This document shows positions 53,478 to 61,850 of a DNA stretch of 64,000 nt, piece after piece. A program made the translations under genes and the position numbers. The stretch's first letter is position 1. The number at the start of each line of letters is the position of its first letter. The stretch lies in contig CANNEE010000002.1 of assembly GCA_947503555.1 (NCBI GenBank), positions 310,001 to 374,000 on the forward strand. Reading direction: 5' to 3'. The notes below the pieces were generated by a model. The model saw only the letters and a program-made list of their open reading frames with translations, ran no database searches and was not told where the DNA came from. The stretch is from an uncultured Shewanella sp. (lineage in GTDB: Bacteria; Pseudomonadota; Gammaproteobacteria; Enterobacterales; Shewanellaceae).

Positions 53478-54314
53478 TTAGTTAAAATGGCCTGTGTGAC
53501 AAGTTTGACATTCCATGCCTGTCATCGCACTTGGTGCGCCCATTAGGGTGTCTTTCTTACCGTGACAAGTTGTACAAGTACCATTCTCGTCGTGTGTGGT
53601 GCCTGTAATTTCTTTATTATCAAAGGCATCGTTTAGCATTTCAGTTAGCTTCATAGCAATCGCAGCCGATAGACGTGGGCAACGCTCGCCTTTCTCTGCA
53701 ACTGTCTTACCAGAAGCGGCAGACCACTTGGTCAATGAAGCGTGACATAATGGGCTGTTAGCTGTTGAAGCACTAACAACTTTAGCAGCAGTGATTTCTT
53801 GAGTTGAACCAATACCTTCAACGAAAGCATTGTCCATATAAGGTAGTTCAGTGGTTTCATAGAAGCGGAACATAGCAGCGATAACTGAACCATTCTTGCC
53901 ATTAATACCGTCTAGAATATTGACTAGCATACCTACGCCATTGAGGTTACCACATATGGTACCTTGGCCAGCGATACCGCCACCGCCGTAGATAGCAAGC
54001 GTAGTTGGAATAGTCTTAAATTTAGCTGCATCCACACTGTCAGATTCGGCAAGCTTAGTGATCATTGCGTGGAACACCTGGTACATACAACCACCAGACT
54101 TAGATTCATAGGCAAGCTTAGCTACTGCCATAGGGTCTAGTTTTGCATACATTAGCTTTTCACCTTTACCTAAGATGAAATCGTCAGCTGCACCTTCGGC
54201 TGGCGTTGCGGCTAATGCCCCTGGTGCGATCGCAGCGCTTGCTGCCACACTGGTGATACCTATTATCTGCCCGAGAGCTTGGCGTCTGTTTATTGTCGAC
54301 TTGTTAGTGGTCAT
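53478..54314 (-). CDS. Split-Soret-like diheme cytochrome c, Tat-exported
   Basis: From the ATG at 54314 (GAGG upstream) the 278-residue precursor has a twin-arginine signal (NRRQALGQIIG) ending near ALA-ATP. The body has spaced cysteines in GGCMYQVFHAM, GTICGNLNG, SPLCHASL and GERCPRL. Two heme motifs near the C-terminus are CTTCH and CQTCH. Tat export plus a C_GCAxxG_C_C-like body with a C-terminal diheme pair matches the split-Soret cytochrome c of Desulfovibrio, in which bis-His hemes stack at a dimer interface. Its physiological role is not established. The lipoprotein gene follows by ten bases. The operon is divergent from the second ToxR-like regulator. Confidence 0.75.
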   Translation of the reverse strand: MTTNKSTINRRQALGQIIGITSVAASAAIAPGALAATPAEGAADDFILGKGEKLMYAKLDPMAVAKLAYESKSGGCMYQVFHAMITKLAESDSVDAAKFKTIPTTLAIYGGGGIAGQGTICGNLNGVGMLVNILDGINGKNGSVIAAMFRFYETTELPYMDNAFVEGIGSTQEITAAKVVSASTANSPLCHASLTKWSAASGKTVAEKGERCPRLSAAIAMKLTEMLNDAFDNKEITGTTHDENGTCTTCHGKKDTLMGAPSAMTGMECQTCHTGHFN

Positions 54315-54807
54315 AGTGTCCGTCCTCATCTTTATTCGCTAGTGGCAGAGTGTCATGCCTTAGCTTTATTTATCTTTGTTTCTTAGTATTGAGCGTTCCG
54401 CTATTAGTCGCTTGATTTCCCTGCATTTGAATGTCGGCGCTAATAGTATGGTTTCAGTGTAACCATGAGAATTTCGAAGACTGTGACATGGCTCGGATGA
54501 AGATAGGGATTCGTTGTGAGTTAAAATTTCGCTTAATGATTTGCGGCTGAATTGGCGTGAGCGATTAACGATCGCGTTGGTAATTATTATTTGAGATTGC
54601 GATGTGAGCTATGAATCATTATTTGTTAAATTCATGTTAATTTGAATCTATTCATTCAAAATGTTCACAAGATTTATCTTATGTAATAATGTGATCTATA
54701 TCTAGTAATGAGACAAGTGCTACACCTTTTTAGGTATTTTTCGGAACGTTATCTTCAATAAAAACAGCAGAGCAGGATCACGGTAATAATTAGATATTCT
54801 GCATAAA
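54315..54807. other. Divergent regulatory region between cytochrome operon and ToxR-like copy 2
   Basis: This A/T-rich region of 493 bases carries both promoters. AATGTGATCTATATCTAG near 54688 resembles one half of a CRP site. Several TTCAT/GAATC-type short repeats occur at 54600-54665, but no clean operator could be defined by eye. No gene is seen. Confidence 0.4.
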
Positions 54808-55647
54808 ATGACGTTAACAAGATGCATGGGAGTGCTAGCTAGTATGCAAATCGGTGATTGCTGGTTTGATTTGACTCGCGGAGAGTTAACCAATAAAACC
54901 ACGGAAAAGGTTTGGCATCTGCCTAGGGCAGAGTTACAAGTGCTTACCTTATTAGTTGAAAACAAAGGAAGTTTAGTTCCAAAGAAATCATTAAAAACGG
55001 GTGGTGGTGATCATGCGCCACTAAGTGACTCGTCGGTGGCTCGCGCGATTTTTATGGTGAGATCTTTCTTAGGGCCGCAGCATGAATATTTGATAGAAAC
55101 GGTTAAAGGCAAAGGCTATCTACTGCTTTGCGAAGATTATCAGCATGCTGACACAAGCAGCCGTGGAGCTCTAGCCTCAAGTGTTGTTAGCGAGCCTGCG
55201 GCTAAGAAGAGCCAGCAAAAGAACTCGCCAACCGTGATTTTTGCAGTTGCCACTCTGTTTGTATTTATTTTAGCTGTGGGATATTACTTTTCCTTAAAAA
55301 CGCCAATGAGTGTGCCGACTCAAGCTTTTCATGATGAGAAAATCAAATTAGCGAGCGGTCAAGAAATTGGTTTTCATCTGTATGCGGCTTCCAATACCAA
55401 TAACCGTTTGTTAATGGAGCAGGCTTCAGAGGTCTATGATAGTTTAAGCCTGTGTGATAAGTCGCAATGGCAACAAGTATATATCTCTTTATCCCATGAT
55501 AACCAAGTGTTTAATATGACACTAAGAGGGGAGTCTATGGGGCAATCCATTGTGCGTAACTTAAAGATTAGTGATGGTCGAAGTCATAACCTTAAGAGTT
55601 TTGTCACTATTAAGTGGTTACAAGATATAGGGATTTGTGAGTCATGA
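54808..55647 (+). CDS. ToxR-like membrane-anchored winged-helix regulator (copy 2)
   Basis: The 279-residue protein is a paralogue of the product at 50958. It has a winged helix (about 13-112: MQIGDCWFDLTRGELT, RAELQVLTLLVENKGSLVPK, SVARAIFMVRSFLG, ETVKGKGYLLL), a linker rich in Ser and Ala, one membrane helix (about 144-165) and a periplasmic domain. C216 and C277 (GICES end) are 61 residues apart and align with the pair in copy 1. The start is uncertain; ATGs at 54826 and 54844 are possible. It is divergent from the cytochrome operon and so could regulate it. The partner gene follows 28 bases later. Confidence 0.82.
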   Translation: MTLTRCMGVLASMQIGDCWFDLTRGELTNKTTEKVWHLPRAELQVLTLLVENKGSLVPKKSLKTGGGDHAPLSDSSVARAIFMVRSFLGPQHEYLIETVKGKGYLLLCEDYQHADTSSRGALASSVVSEPAAKKSQQKNSPTVIFAVATLFVFILAVGYYFSLKTPMSVPTQAFHDEKIKLASGQEIGFHLYAASNTNNRLLMEQASEVYDSLSLCDKSQWQQVYISLSHDNQVFNMTLRGESMGQSIVRNLKISDGRSHNLKSFVTIKWLQDIGICES

Positions 55648-55675
55648 TACTGCTTGGCATTAAAGGACGTTTATT

Positions 55676-56194
55676 GTGATTAAACCATGGGCTTGGGCCG
55701 TAAATATCATAGTGCTAATTTTATTACTTTCATCTATCGGGGTTATTTATAAACTGACCTTTGTAGAAGAGAGTTTTATGCTCAACTGTAGCTCTGAACT
55801 GGTTAATCGAAATCAGGCTAATGACAATGGCGCGGGGGCTCAACATTATCTATTGGTTGATCTTGTAGCGAAAGGGGATAGGGCACAGATAAACTATCGA
55901 TATTTTAATCTTGACGGGTCTAACGCAGGCAATATTTCTATGCAAGGCAAGGTTACTTCCGCCGATAAAAAGTCGAATATTTATAAGGTTTCAGTCAAAA
56001 CCAAGCAAGAGTCTCCTAAAGGAGAGATGCCTCAACATATGCAATACCTGTCCTATGTGAGTAGTTTGAACCTTAATGCTAAAGGAATGCATAACTTAAG
56101 TTTAGAGTTATTGGATATAGATCAAGCTAAGGATTATGCTGTAGTGCTATTTCAGCCGAGTAATACGGTTTGCGGTTGCCGGTTAGTGCATTAA
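55676..56194 (+). CDS. Small membrane-anchored periplasmic partner of the ToxR-like regulator (copy 2)
   Basis: The 172-residue protein starts at GTG with AAAGGA 8 nt upstream. It has one membrane helix (about 7-27) and a periplasmic domain bracketed by C38 (LNCSSEL) and C168 (CGCRLVH; C166 is an extra one). The C-terminal VVLFQPSNTVCGC parallels VIVQLRPSNNIWQC of the copy at 51735, showing the two are paralogues. Synteny with the regulator gene supports a ToxS-like role as stabiliser or co-sensor. No named domain is recognised. Confidence 0.72.
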   Translation: MIKPWAWAVNIIVLILLLSSIGVIYKLTFVEESFMLNCSSELVNRNQANDNGAGAQHYLLVDLVAKGDRAQINYRYFNLDGSNAGNISMQGKVTSADKKSNIYKVSVKTKQESPKGEMPQHMQYLSYVSSLNLNAKGMHNLSLELLDIDQAKDYAVVLFQPSNTVCGCRLVH

Positions 56195-56327
56195 CCTAAA
56201 TCCAGATAATGGCTGTGATAATAGGTTAACTAGGTTAAAGCTGCCCTCAAATTTAAGCTTAGGAGCACTAAGGCCATCTAATAAGGTTAAATCACCTTAA
56301 GTTATTACCATTCTTTTAAGGGGTGTT

Positions 56328-57860
56328 GTGTCTCGAGTTAGTATCAAGCAGGAAGAAGCACTTTCCATCAAGTTAAATCACCTTATGGGTGTCGGCCAAC
56401 ATCGTAAGCTTGACCTCTATTTTCTATTGCCAAAAGAGATGGGCATAGGCCCAGGCACTTTAGATGAAGAGACTTATCATCAAAGTGCCATGCAAGGGCG
56501 CCGTTCTTACTACTCTAAAGGCCTACATCTTCCCTTAGTGCAGACACGATTCGTGGCGCAAAAGAAACGCACCATAGATGAGTTTAGGCTGTATCAAAAC
56601 CTGTTTGCTTATCAGTTTGCTGTCGCCGTTGAATCCGATAGTCGAGAGCTAGCTCAGCTAAGCGATCCAAATGAGTTTTACCCTGCGCTGCACGAGCTTG
56701 CTGAGCAGGTTGAACGGCTGCTGAAGAAGTTTAGACGTAATGAGCCCAGTGATGAAAAGCGTCACTCCTACTATGAAAATGCCGACAATTATCTCTCTTG
56801 GCTCTGTGAGCAGAGGCTGTTAAAGCTGCTGGCACATGCGCCAAGGAGCAGTGATTATAGCGATATTCATGAGCAAGTGCTGAGCCTGTGCCGTAATGAA
56901 AGTGCCCATAGGGATAAGTGTCGTTATAACTCCTCGCAGACTAAAGAAGACCCTAACCGTATTGCCAATAAAATGCTGTTGCTTAGACGCTTAATTCAGC
57001 AAGGTGTGGTATTAAAAGAAGAGGTCAAAGGCCTAGGTGTAGGGCTTAAGAAAATGGCGACAGGCCTTGCGACCACATTGATTATGATAGTGGTCTCGAG
57101 TCTTATTATTAAGGCGCAGGGTGTGTTTAATGGCCTGACAATAATGCTGGTGCTAGTGCTTTCGGTTATCTATGGCTTCAGAGAGATCTTTAAAGACGAT
57201 ATTCGCAATACCATATGGCGATTCTTGAGGCGGGGTAAGCCAAGATGGCATAGAGTACTCAAGGATACTAAGTCAAAACTGGCCTTAGCTCGGCAGCTAG
57301 TTTGGTTGGATTTTGTAAAAACGAAAGAGTTGCCAGCGCCCGTTCGTGAAATTCTTAAAAGGCGTAATCGCCAAAACAAAGTCGATGCCGAGATACTTCA
57401 CTATGGTGTATCAACTAGGGTGACTGATAGTGAGTTTCTTGCGGGATACTCAACCATTCAGGAACAAGTGGTATTTAGCCTAGTGCCTTTTGCTCGCTAC
57501 TTAGAGCGGGGTAAAGCCAAGCTGTACCATGAGCATGAAGGTAAGATAAGCAATGAGTCGGTTGAGCGGCGCTATCAAGTGAACCTTGTTTTAGTGTTAG
57601 AAGACGACAAGAATGGTGCTGAGTATGCTCGTTATAAGATAACGATGAACCGCAGTGCCATTGTCGATATTAGTCAAAGTGCGCTGCCAGAAGGGATTAA
57701 CCCTATTGCCGAACCTAAGGTGCCTGAAGAGATAATTGAAGCGTTAGCCGAGCTTGAAGTGGCTAAAGAGAAAGAGCGTAAATCAAAGATCAAGCTAGAA
57801 ACAGAAGCCGGTGGCGATAAAATCAAAGACAGCAAATTAGGGGGAAACAGCCCTAAGTAA
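56328..57860 (+). CDS. Unrecognised two-helix membrane protein, 510 residues
   Basis: No family is recognised. The protein starts at GTG with AAGGGG just upstream. A soluble N-terminal part (about 1-240) is charged, with YSKGLHLPLVQTRF and long helices. Two close hydrophobic segments (about 245-265 and 272-287) make a membrane hairpin. A soluble C-terminal part ends in a Lys/Glu-rich tail (EKERKSKIKLETEAGG). Both soluble parts should be on the same side, probably cytoplasmic. It is monocistronic with a terminator behind it. Neighbouring regulator and iron genes give no clear hint of function. Confidence 0.7.
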   Translation: MSRVSIKQEEALSIKLNHLMGVGQHRKLDLYFLLPKEMGIGPGTLDEETYHQSAMQGRRSYYSKGLHLPLVQTRFVAQKKRTIDEFRLYQNLFAYQFAVAVESDSRELAQLSDPNEFYPALHELAEQVERLLKKFRRNEPSDEKRHSYYENADNYLSWLCEQRLLKLLAHAPRSSDYSDIHEQVLSLCRNESAHRDKCRYNSSQTKEDPNRIANKMLLLRRLIQQGVVLKEEVKGLGVGLKKMATGLATTLIMIVVSSLIIKAQGVFNGLTIMLVLVLSVIYGFREIFKDDIRNTIWRFLRRGKPRWHRVLKDTKSKLALARQLVWLDFVKTKELPAPVREILKRRNRQNKVDAEILHYGVSTRVTDSEFLAGYSTIQEQVVFSLVPFARYLERGKAKLYHEHEGKISNESVERRYQVNLVLVLEDDKNGAEYARYKITMNRSAIVDISQSALPEGINPIAEPKVPEEIIEALAELEVAKEKERKSKIKLETEAGGDKIKDSKLGGNSPK

Positions 57861-57893
57861 ATGTTTGTCGTTGCACTAAGTTGTGCTTTATAG

Positions 57894-57937
57894 GCCTGTG
57901 AGATCATCTATTTTAATCGATGGCTCACAGGCTTTTT
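57894..57937 (+). terminator. Terminator of the 510-residue membrane protein gene
   Basis: A 9-bp perfect stem (GCCTGTGAG / CTCACAGGC) with a 21-base loop is followed by TTTTT. Confidence 0.8.
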
Positions 57938-57952
57938 GGTGAAGTAGAATGA

Positions 57953-59083
57953 CTAAGCTTTATCAATTTGAGTGATGTTAGAGCGTAACGCTTGACGAGA
58001 GCGTTTGGCTTGGCGGCGCTGTCCCAGCCTTTGCCAATATAGATACAGTCCAGTAAAGGCTAGCAATACAGGGGAAAGCCCAAGAAGACACCAAATAATA
58101 CGAGTAAATAGACCGCCGAAATAGCCAAAGTGAAGTTTTCTGAAACTGTCTAAAAAGACAGTTAACAAGCTTGCTTGGCGAATATCGCTGATATGCAATA
58201 CATGACCTGTTTGACTATCAAAAGTCACAGTGCTGGCATATTCACTGTTTAATGGGTTGCTGCTGTTTACTTCCCCATAAAAGGTAATAGCTTGTTCTGG
58301 CTCATGGGGAATGGTGAGGTAGCCCGCATGGAAGCTGGTGATTTGCCCATGGCTTTGCTGCCTTAGGGACTCAAAAGAGAGCTTAGGGTTATAAAATGCT
58401 TGCTCAATTTGATGCTTATGCTGGCCACTGTGCTCTTCAACTTGATGAATGATATCGGCGATATTCCAGTAGGCTCCTGTGAAGGCGATAACAATTAATA
58501 TCGGTGAAGAGATAATACCGATAAGCTTATGAATGTCGCTAAAGAGTATTCTTCGTGCCGCCTTAAATCTAAGCGTAAATAGCTTTTTCCAAAAGCGACG
58601 ATAGATGATGATGCCGCTAATGCCCAGAAATAGCATGATTAAGGCGCAGATAAAGCCAACTGCCTCTCCCTCAAGGTGCAATAAAAAGGTGTAATGCAGC
58701 TCTAGTAGCCAATCTGTTAGATAATGATCCATTGGCTGAGGGCTTGAGAGTAGCTCACCATTATATTGATTGAGATAAATCTTAAACCACTGCTCAGTAC
58801 CTTTTTTGATGAGGTAGCCCGCATCGGATCTTTGCTTATCATCGAAAATCTCCCACCCACCTAATTGATAGCTAGGATGCTGGTTTAATACCTTTTGCAT
58901 CATTTGATCTAGGCTTTGACGCTGTGACGAGTCAGCAGCATTGACTTGCATATGCTCAGGTCTTAGCCAGCTATCGATTTCGACTTTAAAAACCAAAATG
59001 CTGCCAGTAATCGAAATGATTAGCAGAGGCAGCATGGCGACAAGGGCGGCGTAAGAGTGAGCCTTAAATAACAGTTTTCTCAT
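57953..59083 (-). CDS. PepSY-associated transmembrane protein (PiuB-like)
   Basis: The 376-residue protein has four membrane helices (about 12-34, 140-160, 190-210, 335-355) and periplasmic PepSY regions. HSYAALVAMLPLLIISITGSILVFKVEID, ELHYTFLLHLEG, DIHKLIGIISSPILIVIAFTGAYWN and FRKLHFGYFGG are typical of the 'PepSY-associated TM' family, often encoded next to siderophore receptors. Some homologues reduce ferric siderophores in the periplasm. Conserved histidines in the helices could bind heme. It lies 92 bases downstream of the TonB-dependent receptor gene, so the two probably form one iron-regulated operon. Confidence 0.88.
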   Translation of the reverse strand: MRKLLFKAHSYAALVAMLPLLIISITGSILVFKVEIDSWLRPEHMQVNAADSSQRQSLDQMMQKVLNQHPSYQLGGWEIFDDKQRSDAGYLIKKGTEQWFKIYLNQYNGELLSSPQPMDHYLTDWLLELHYTFLLHLEGEAVGFICALIMLFLGISGIIIYRRFWKKLFTLRFKAARRILFSDIHKLIGIISSPILIVIAFTGAYWNIADIIHQVEEHSGQHKHQIEQAFYNPKLSFESLRQQSHGQITSFHAGYLTIPHEPEQAITFYGEVNSSNPLNSEYASTVTFDSQTGHVLHISDIRQASLLTVFLDSFRKLHFGYFGGLFTRIIWCLLGLSPVLLAFTGLYLYWQRLGQRRQAKRSRQALRSNITQIDKA

Positions 59084-59138
59084 AGGGTTTCATTAGCAAT
59101 AGGGTCTTGAGTATTGCTTTTCCTTAACCTGAGTAAAG

Positions 59139-59167
59139 CGTGTGCGCTTAACGGATAAGCGCACACG
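59139..59167 (-). other. Intercistronic hairpin between TonB receptor and PepSY genes
   Basis: CGTGTGCGCTTA (59139-59150) is the exact reverse complement of 59156-59167, with a 5-base loop, eight bases after the receptor stop codon. With no T tract it may act as an mRNA stabiliser or attenuator that lowers expression of the downstream gene. Confidence 0.65.
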
Positions 59168-59175
59168 GCTATGAT

Positions 59176-61341
59176 TTATAGCTTCCAAGTCAGCGTGGCA
59201 CTATAGGTTGCTGGCGCACCATAGTAACCTTGAGCCCAATAGAGGCTAGTCAGGTATTTTTCATCGGTGACATTGTTGGCGTTAACGCTCAGGGTTAGAT
59301 TCTCATTAAACTCGTATTTAGCCATGAGGTCGACAATTGCGTAGGCTTTTTGCTCTGTGGTGATGGTATCACCCGCATTAGCAAACCCCTCTGCAACTTT
59401 TCCTTGTACGCGCGAAATATCATCCTGCCAGCGCATGTTCATACCAAAGGCAAGGCCTTCAATTGACTCTGGTGAATAGACGGCGGCGAACTTGAAAAGC
59501 TTGCTGGGAGTGTAAGCGGCAACGACATCATCGCCATCAATATCAAAGTCGGTATAACCTAGGCTTAAATTGAGTCCTTGGTAGACTTCTCCGGCGATAT
59601 CAATCTCAAAGCCTTTACTACTTATTCCTTCGGAGCCGATATAGCGGCGCTCAGTGGGAGCGAGTTCAGCGGTTCGCGGATCTGGCGTCGCTAGGTTAGT
59701 TTGTTTGACATCGAAATAGGCGACACTGGCGACAAGGTTCTTATCGAAGAATTCACCCTTAAGCCCCACTTCGCGGCTTTCACCAGTGATAGGCCCCAGC
59801 AGATTGTCGTTAATATCTAGCTCTCTTTGAGTGACAAAGGTTTCGGTATAGCTTGCATAGGCGACTAACTCAGGAATAAAGCGATAAACGGCGCCATAAT
59901 AGGGAATGAATTGATCATCTTTTACATCTTGCTCTTTGCCATAGGAGACGCCTTTGGCTTCCCATTCATTGAAGCGACCGCCAGCAATGATATGAAAGTC
60001 CTCAATGATATTAAAGCGGCCTGTGACATAGGCAGCTTTTTGCTTACGGGTCACATCGCTACCACGTAGGCCATCTTTGAAGGTAGGTTTAGGCGTATTG
60101 CCATCCCACAGCTTTAAATCAGGCATGGCTGGATAGCCATTACCTGTGGTGTTGTCGTATAAAGAGCTGTCTGTATAGCTCATCTTAGAGTAGTTAATAC
60201 CGGCTACCAGTTGATGCTCTCTATCAAAGAGCTCAAAGTCCCCGGTAATATAGATGTCAGCTAAATCATGCTTATCATCTAAATCGTATTCGCTGCCGTA
60301 TCCGGTCGTACCAAGGCCAGTGGTTTTATCGGGGGTACCGTAAACGTAGAAAAGTTCGGTGTCCTCGTCAGTGGTTTTGTGTGAATAGGTCGCTCGCAAG
60401 CGCCAGTCATCATTGAAGTAGTGACTCAACTCTGCAACCGTATTATTTTTGACTACCTTCCAGTTAGACCAGTTAGCCGATGTATTGGTGGAGCGATTGT
60501 AATCTGTTGGCGTACCATCTGTATAGTAAAGCGGTAAGGCTCCCCAGTTGTTGCCTTTGGCATCATTATTAATATAGCTATGACTGATTGATAAATTTGT
60601 CGCGTCACTTAACTCTGCTTCTAGGAACAGGTAAAAGACATTTTTATCCGTGGAATATCTATCTAGGTAAGAGTCCTTGGTTTGATTAACTGCAACGGCT
60701 CTTGCACTAAAGGTGTCATTGATTCGCACATTGCCATCCGCCTCTAAACGAAGATTTGAATGGCTACCATAGGTGGCATTTAAAGTGAGATCATTATGAC
60801 CATTGGGTCTTTTGCGAATAAAGTTGACTGTCGCAGAAGGGTTACCTACACCTGTCATTAGGCCGTTTGCACCACGGATTATCTCGACCCTATCATAGAT
60901 GGCAGTATCTTCATCGGCATGGTTATTTCCTGAGGTTAACGGCAGGCCGATACCGTCAATTTGAAAGTTGGTGATATCAAAACCCCTCGCCGTGTAATAG
61001 GTTCTGTCCGTTTCGATACGCTCCACATTCACCCCTGTGGCGGTATCAAGTGCTGAGTTGATATCGTTAAGCTGAAAATCCCTAAGTTGAGCATCAGTTA
61101 TTACAGAGACTGATTGAGGGATATCGCTGATGGCTAGGTCTAAGCGTGAAGCTCCACTGACGGAATGGGCGTTGTAACCTTCTACATATCTGCCGATAAC
61201 CTGAATCTTTTCTATAGCTGAGTCGTCATCGACATGGGTATCGGTATTATCGTTGGCGAATGCATAGTGGTTGACATTGAGTGCGCATAGCAGTGCTAAA
61301 GTCAGCTTGCTGGGTTTCATCTTCTTCATATACGTCATCAT
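59176..61341 (-). CDS. TonB-dependent ferric siderophore receptor
   Basis: The 721-residue outer-membrane receptor has a signal peptide ending near AFA-NDN and a TonB-box-like stretch (IEKIQVIGR). The plug domain has SDIPQSVSVITDAQLRDF, VERIETDRTYYTARGFDITNFQIDGIGLP and YDRVEIIRGANGLMTGVGNPSATVNFIRKRP, all typical of hydroxamate or catecholate siderophore receptors (FhuE/FpvA type). The 22-strand barrel ends in YSATLTWKL. Siderophore identity cannot be told. A Fur box lies about 90 bases upstream. MMTYMKKMKP offers several in-frame starts; the first ATG is given. Confidence 0.93.
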   Translation of the reverse strand: MMTYMKKMKPSKLTLALLCALNVNHYAFANDNTDTHVDDDSAIEKIQVIGRYVEGYNAHSVSGASRLDLAISDIPQSVSVITDAQLRDFQLNDINSALDTATGVNVERIETDRTYYTARGFDITNFQIDGIGLPLTSGNNHADEDTAIYDRVEIIRGANGLMTGVGNPSATVNFIRKRPNGHNDLTLNATYGSHSNLRLEADGNVRINDTFSARAVAVNQTKDSYLDRYSTDKNVFYLFLEAELSDATNLSISHSYINNDAKGNNWGALPLYYTDGTPTDYNRSTNTSANWSNWKVVKNNTVAELSHYFNDDWRLRATYSHKTTDEDTELFYVYGTPDKTTGLGTTGYGSEYDLDDKHDLADIYITGDFELFDREHQLVAGINYSKMSYTDSSLYDNTTGNGYPAMPDLKLWDGNTPKPTFKDGLRGSDVTRKQKAAYVTGRFNIIEDFHIIAGGRFNEWEAKGVSYGKEQDVKDDQFIPYYGAVYRFIPELVAYASYTETFVTQRELDINDNLLGPITGESREVGLKGEFFDKNLVASVAYFDVKQTNLATPDPRTAELAPTERRYIGSEGISSKGFEIDIAGEVYQGLNLSLGYTDFDIDGDDVVAAYTPSKLFKFAAVYSPESIEGLAFGMNMRWQDDISRVQGKVAEGFANAGDTITTEQKAYAIVDLMAKYEFNENLTLSVNANNVTDEKYLTSLYWAQGYYGAPATYSATLTWKL

Positions 61342-61428
61342 CTTTAAGCAGGAGTGAGCCCTAGTTAACAGTGCCTATGACTGCAACTAGCAGTAGTTAT
61401 CAAGTTTGCTGCCGATGATAATAAGTTG

Positions 61429-61446
61429 TTAATGAGAATCAATACT
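61429..61446 (-). promoter_or_regulatory. Fur box upstream of the TonB-dependent receptor
   Basis: TTAATGAGAATCAATACT keeps the central AATGA-AATCA core of the Fur consensus, and upstream GATGATAAT adds further GATAAT-like hexamers. It lies about 90 bases from the receptor ATG. Confidence 0.65.
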
Positions 61447-61609
61447 ATTTACAAATAAAGAATGTAAATTTTCATTCTTTTGGGGGACGATTGAGAATTT
61501 ATGCAAGTTTTTTCGCAGGTGTTGGTTTTAAGTTTTTGATATGTAGGTATTTGTGAGGCTATGTTGATAGGCTTTGGTGTTTAGTCAATGACGCCTTATT
61601 GCGGTGGAT

Positions 61610-61736
61610 GATGTGGGAGTGAGCAAACTAAGTGAATGCTCCTAGGGCAATGAGAAAAGAGCATTAAGTCGCGCCTAAAGGGCTGCGTTTACCAAGCACT
61701 TCTACCGAGTTATCGCCTATTTATACAGAATAGCGA
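61610..61736 (+). repeat. Dispersed degenerate repeat, copy 2
   Basis: This segment matches the reverse complement of 52440-52570 through GGCAATGAGAAAA (from 61646), GCACTTCTAC (61696-61705) and GTTATCGC (61709-61716). The inverted copies are about 9 kb apart. Confidence 0.7.
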
Positions 61737-61850
61737 CCCAGCACAAGTTCCGACTCGTTTAACTGCGCTGTAAAAATAATCTTTAAAGATCAACAGCCCC
61801 CAAGAATAAGCTAACCTTTAACTATTCATCTGTAATGGATTTAGGATGCT

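Larger units (their letters stand above)
61342..61850. other. Divergent intergenic region with Fur box and repeat copy 2
   Basis: This region of 509 bases holds the receptor promoter with a Fur box (61429-61446), and the second copy of the dispersed repeat (61610-61736). AAAGATCAACAGCCCC at 61786-61801 closely parallels AAAGAACAACAGCCCC at 52815-52830. No gene is supported. Confidence 0.55.

Noticed and set aside
38577-61341. Integrated mobile island between 38 and 61 kb
   Set aside because: No integrase, att-like direct repeats, tRNA or abrupt change in codon use was seen. The cytochrome and regulator genes look native.
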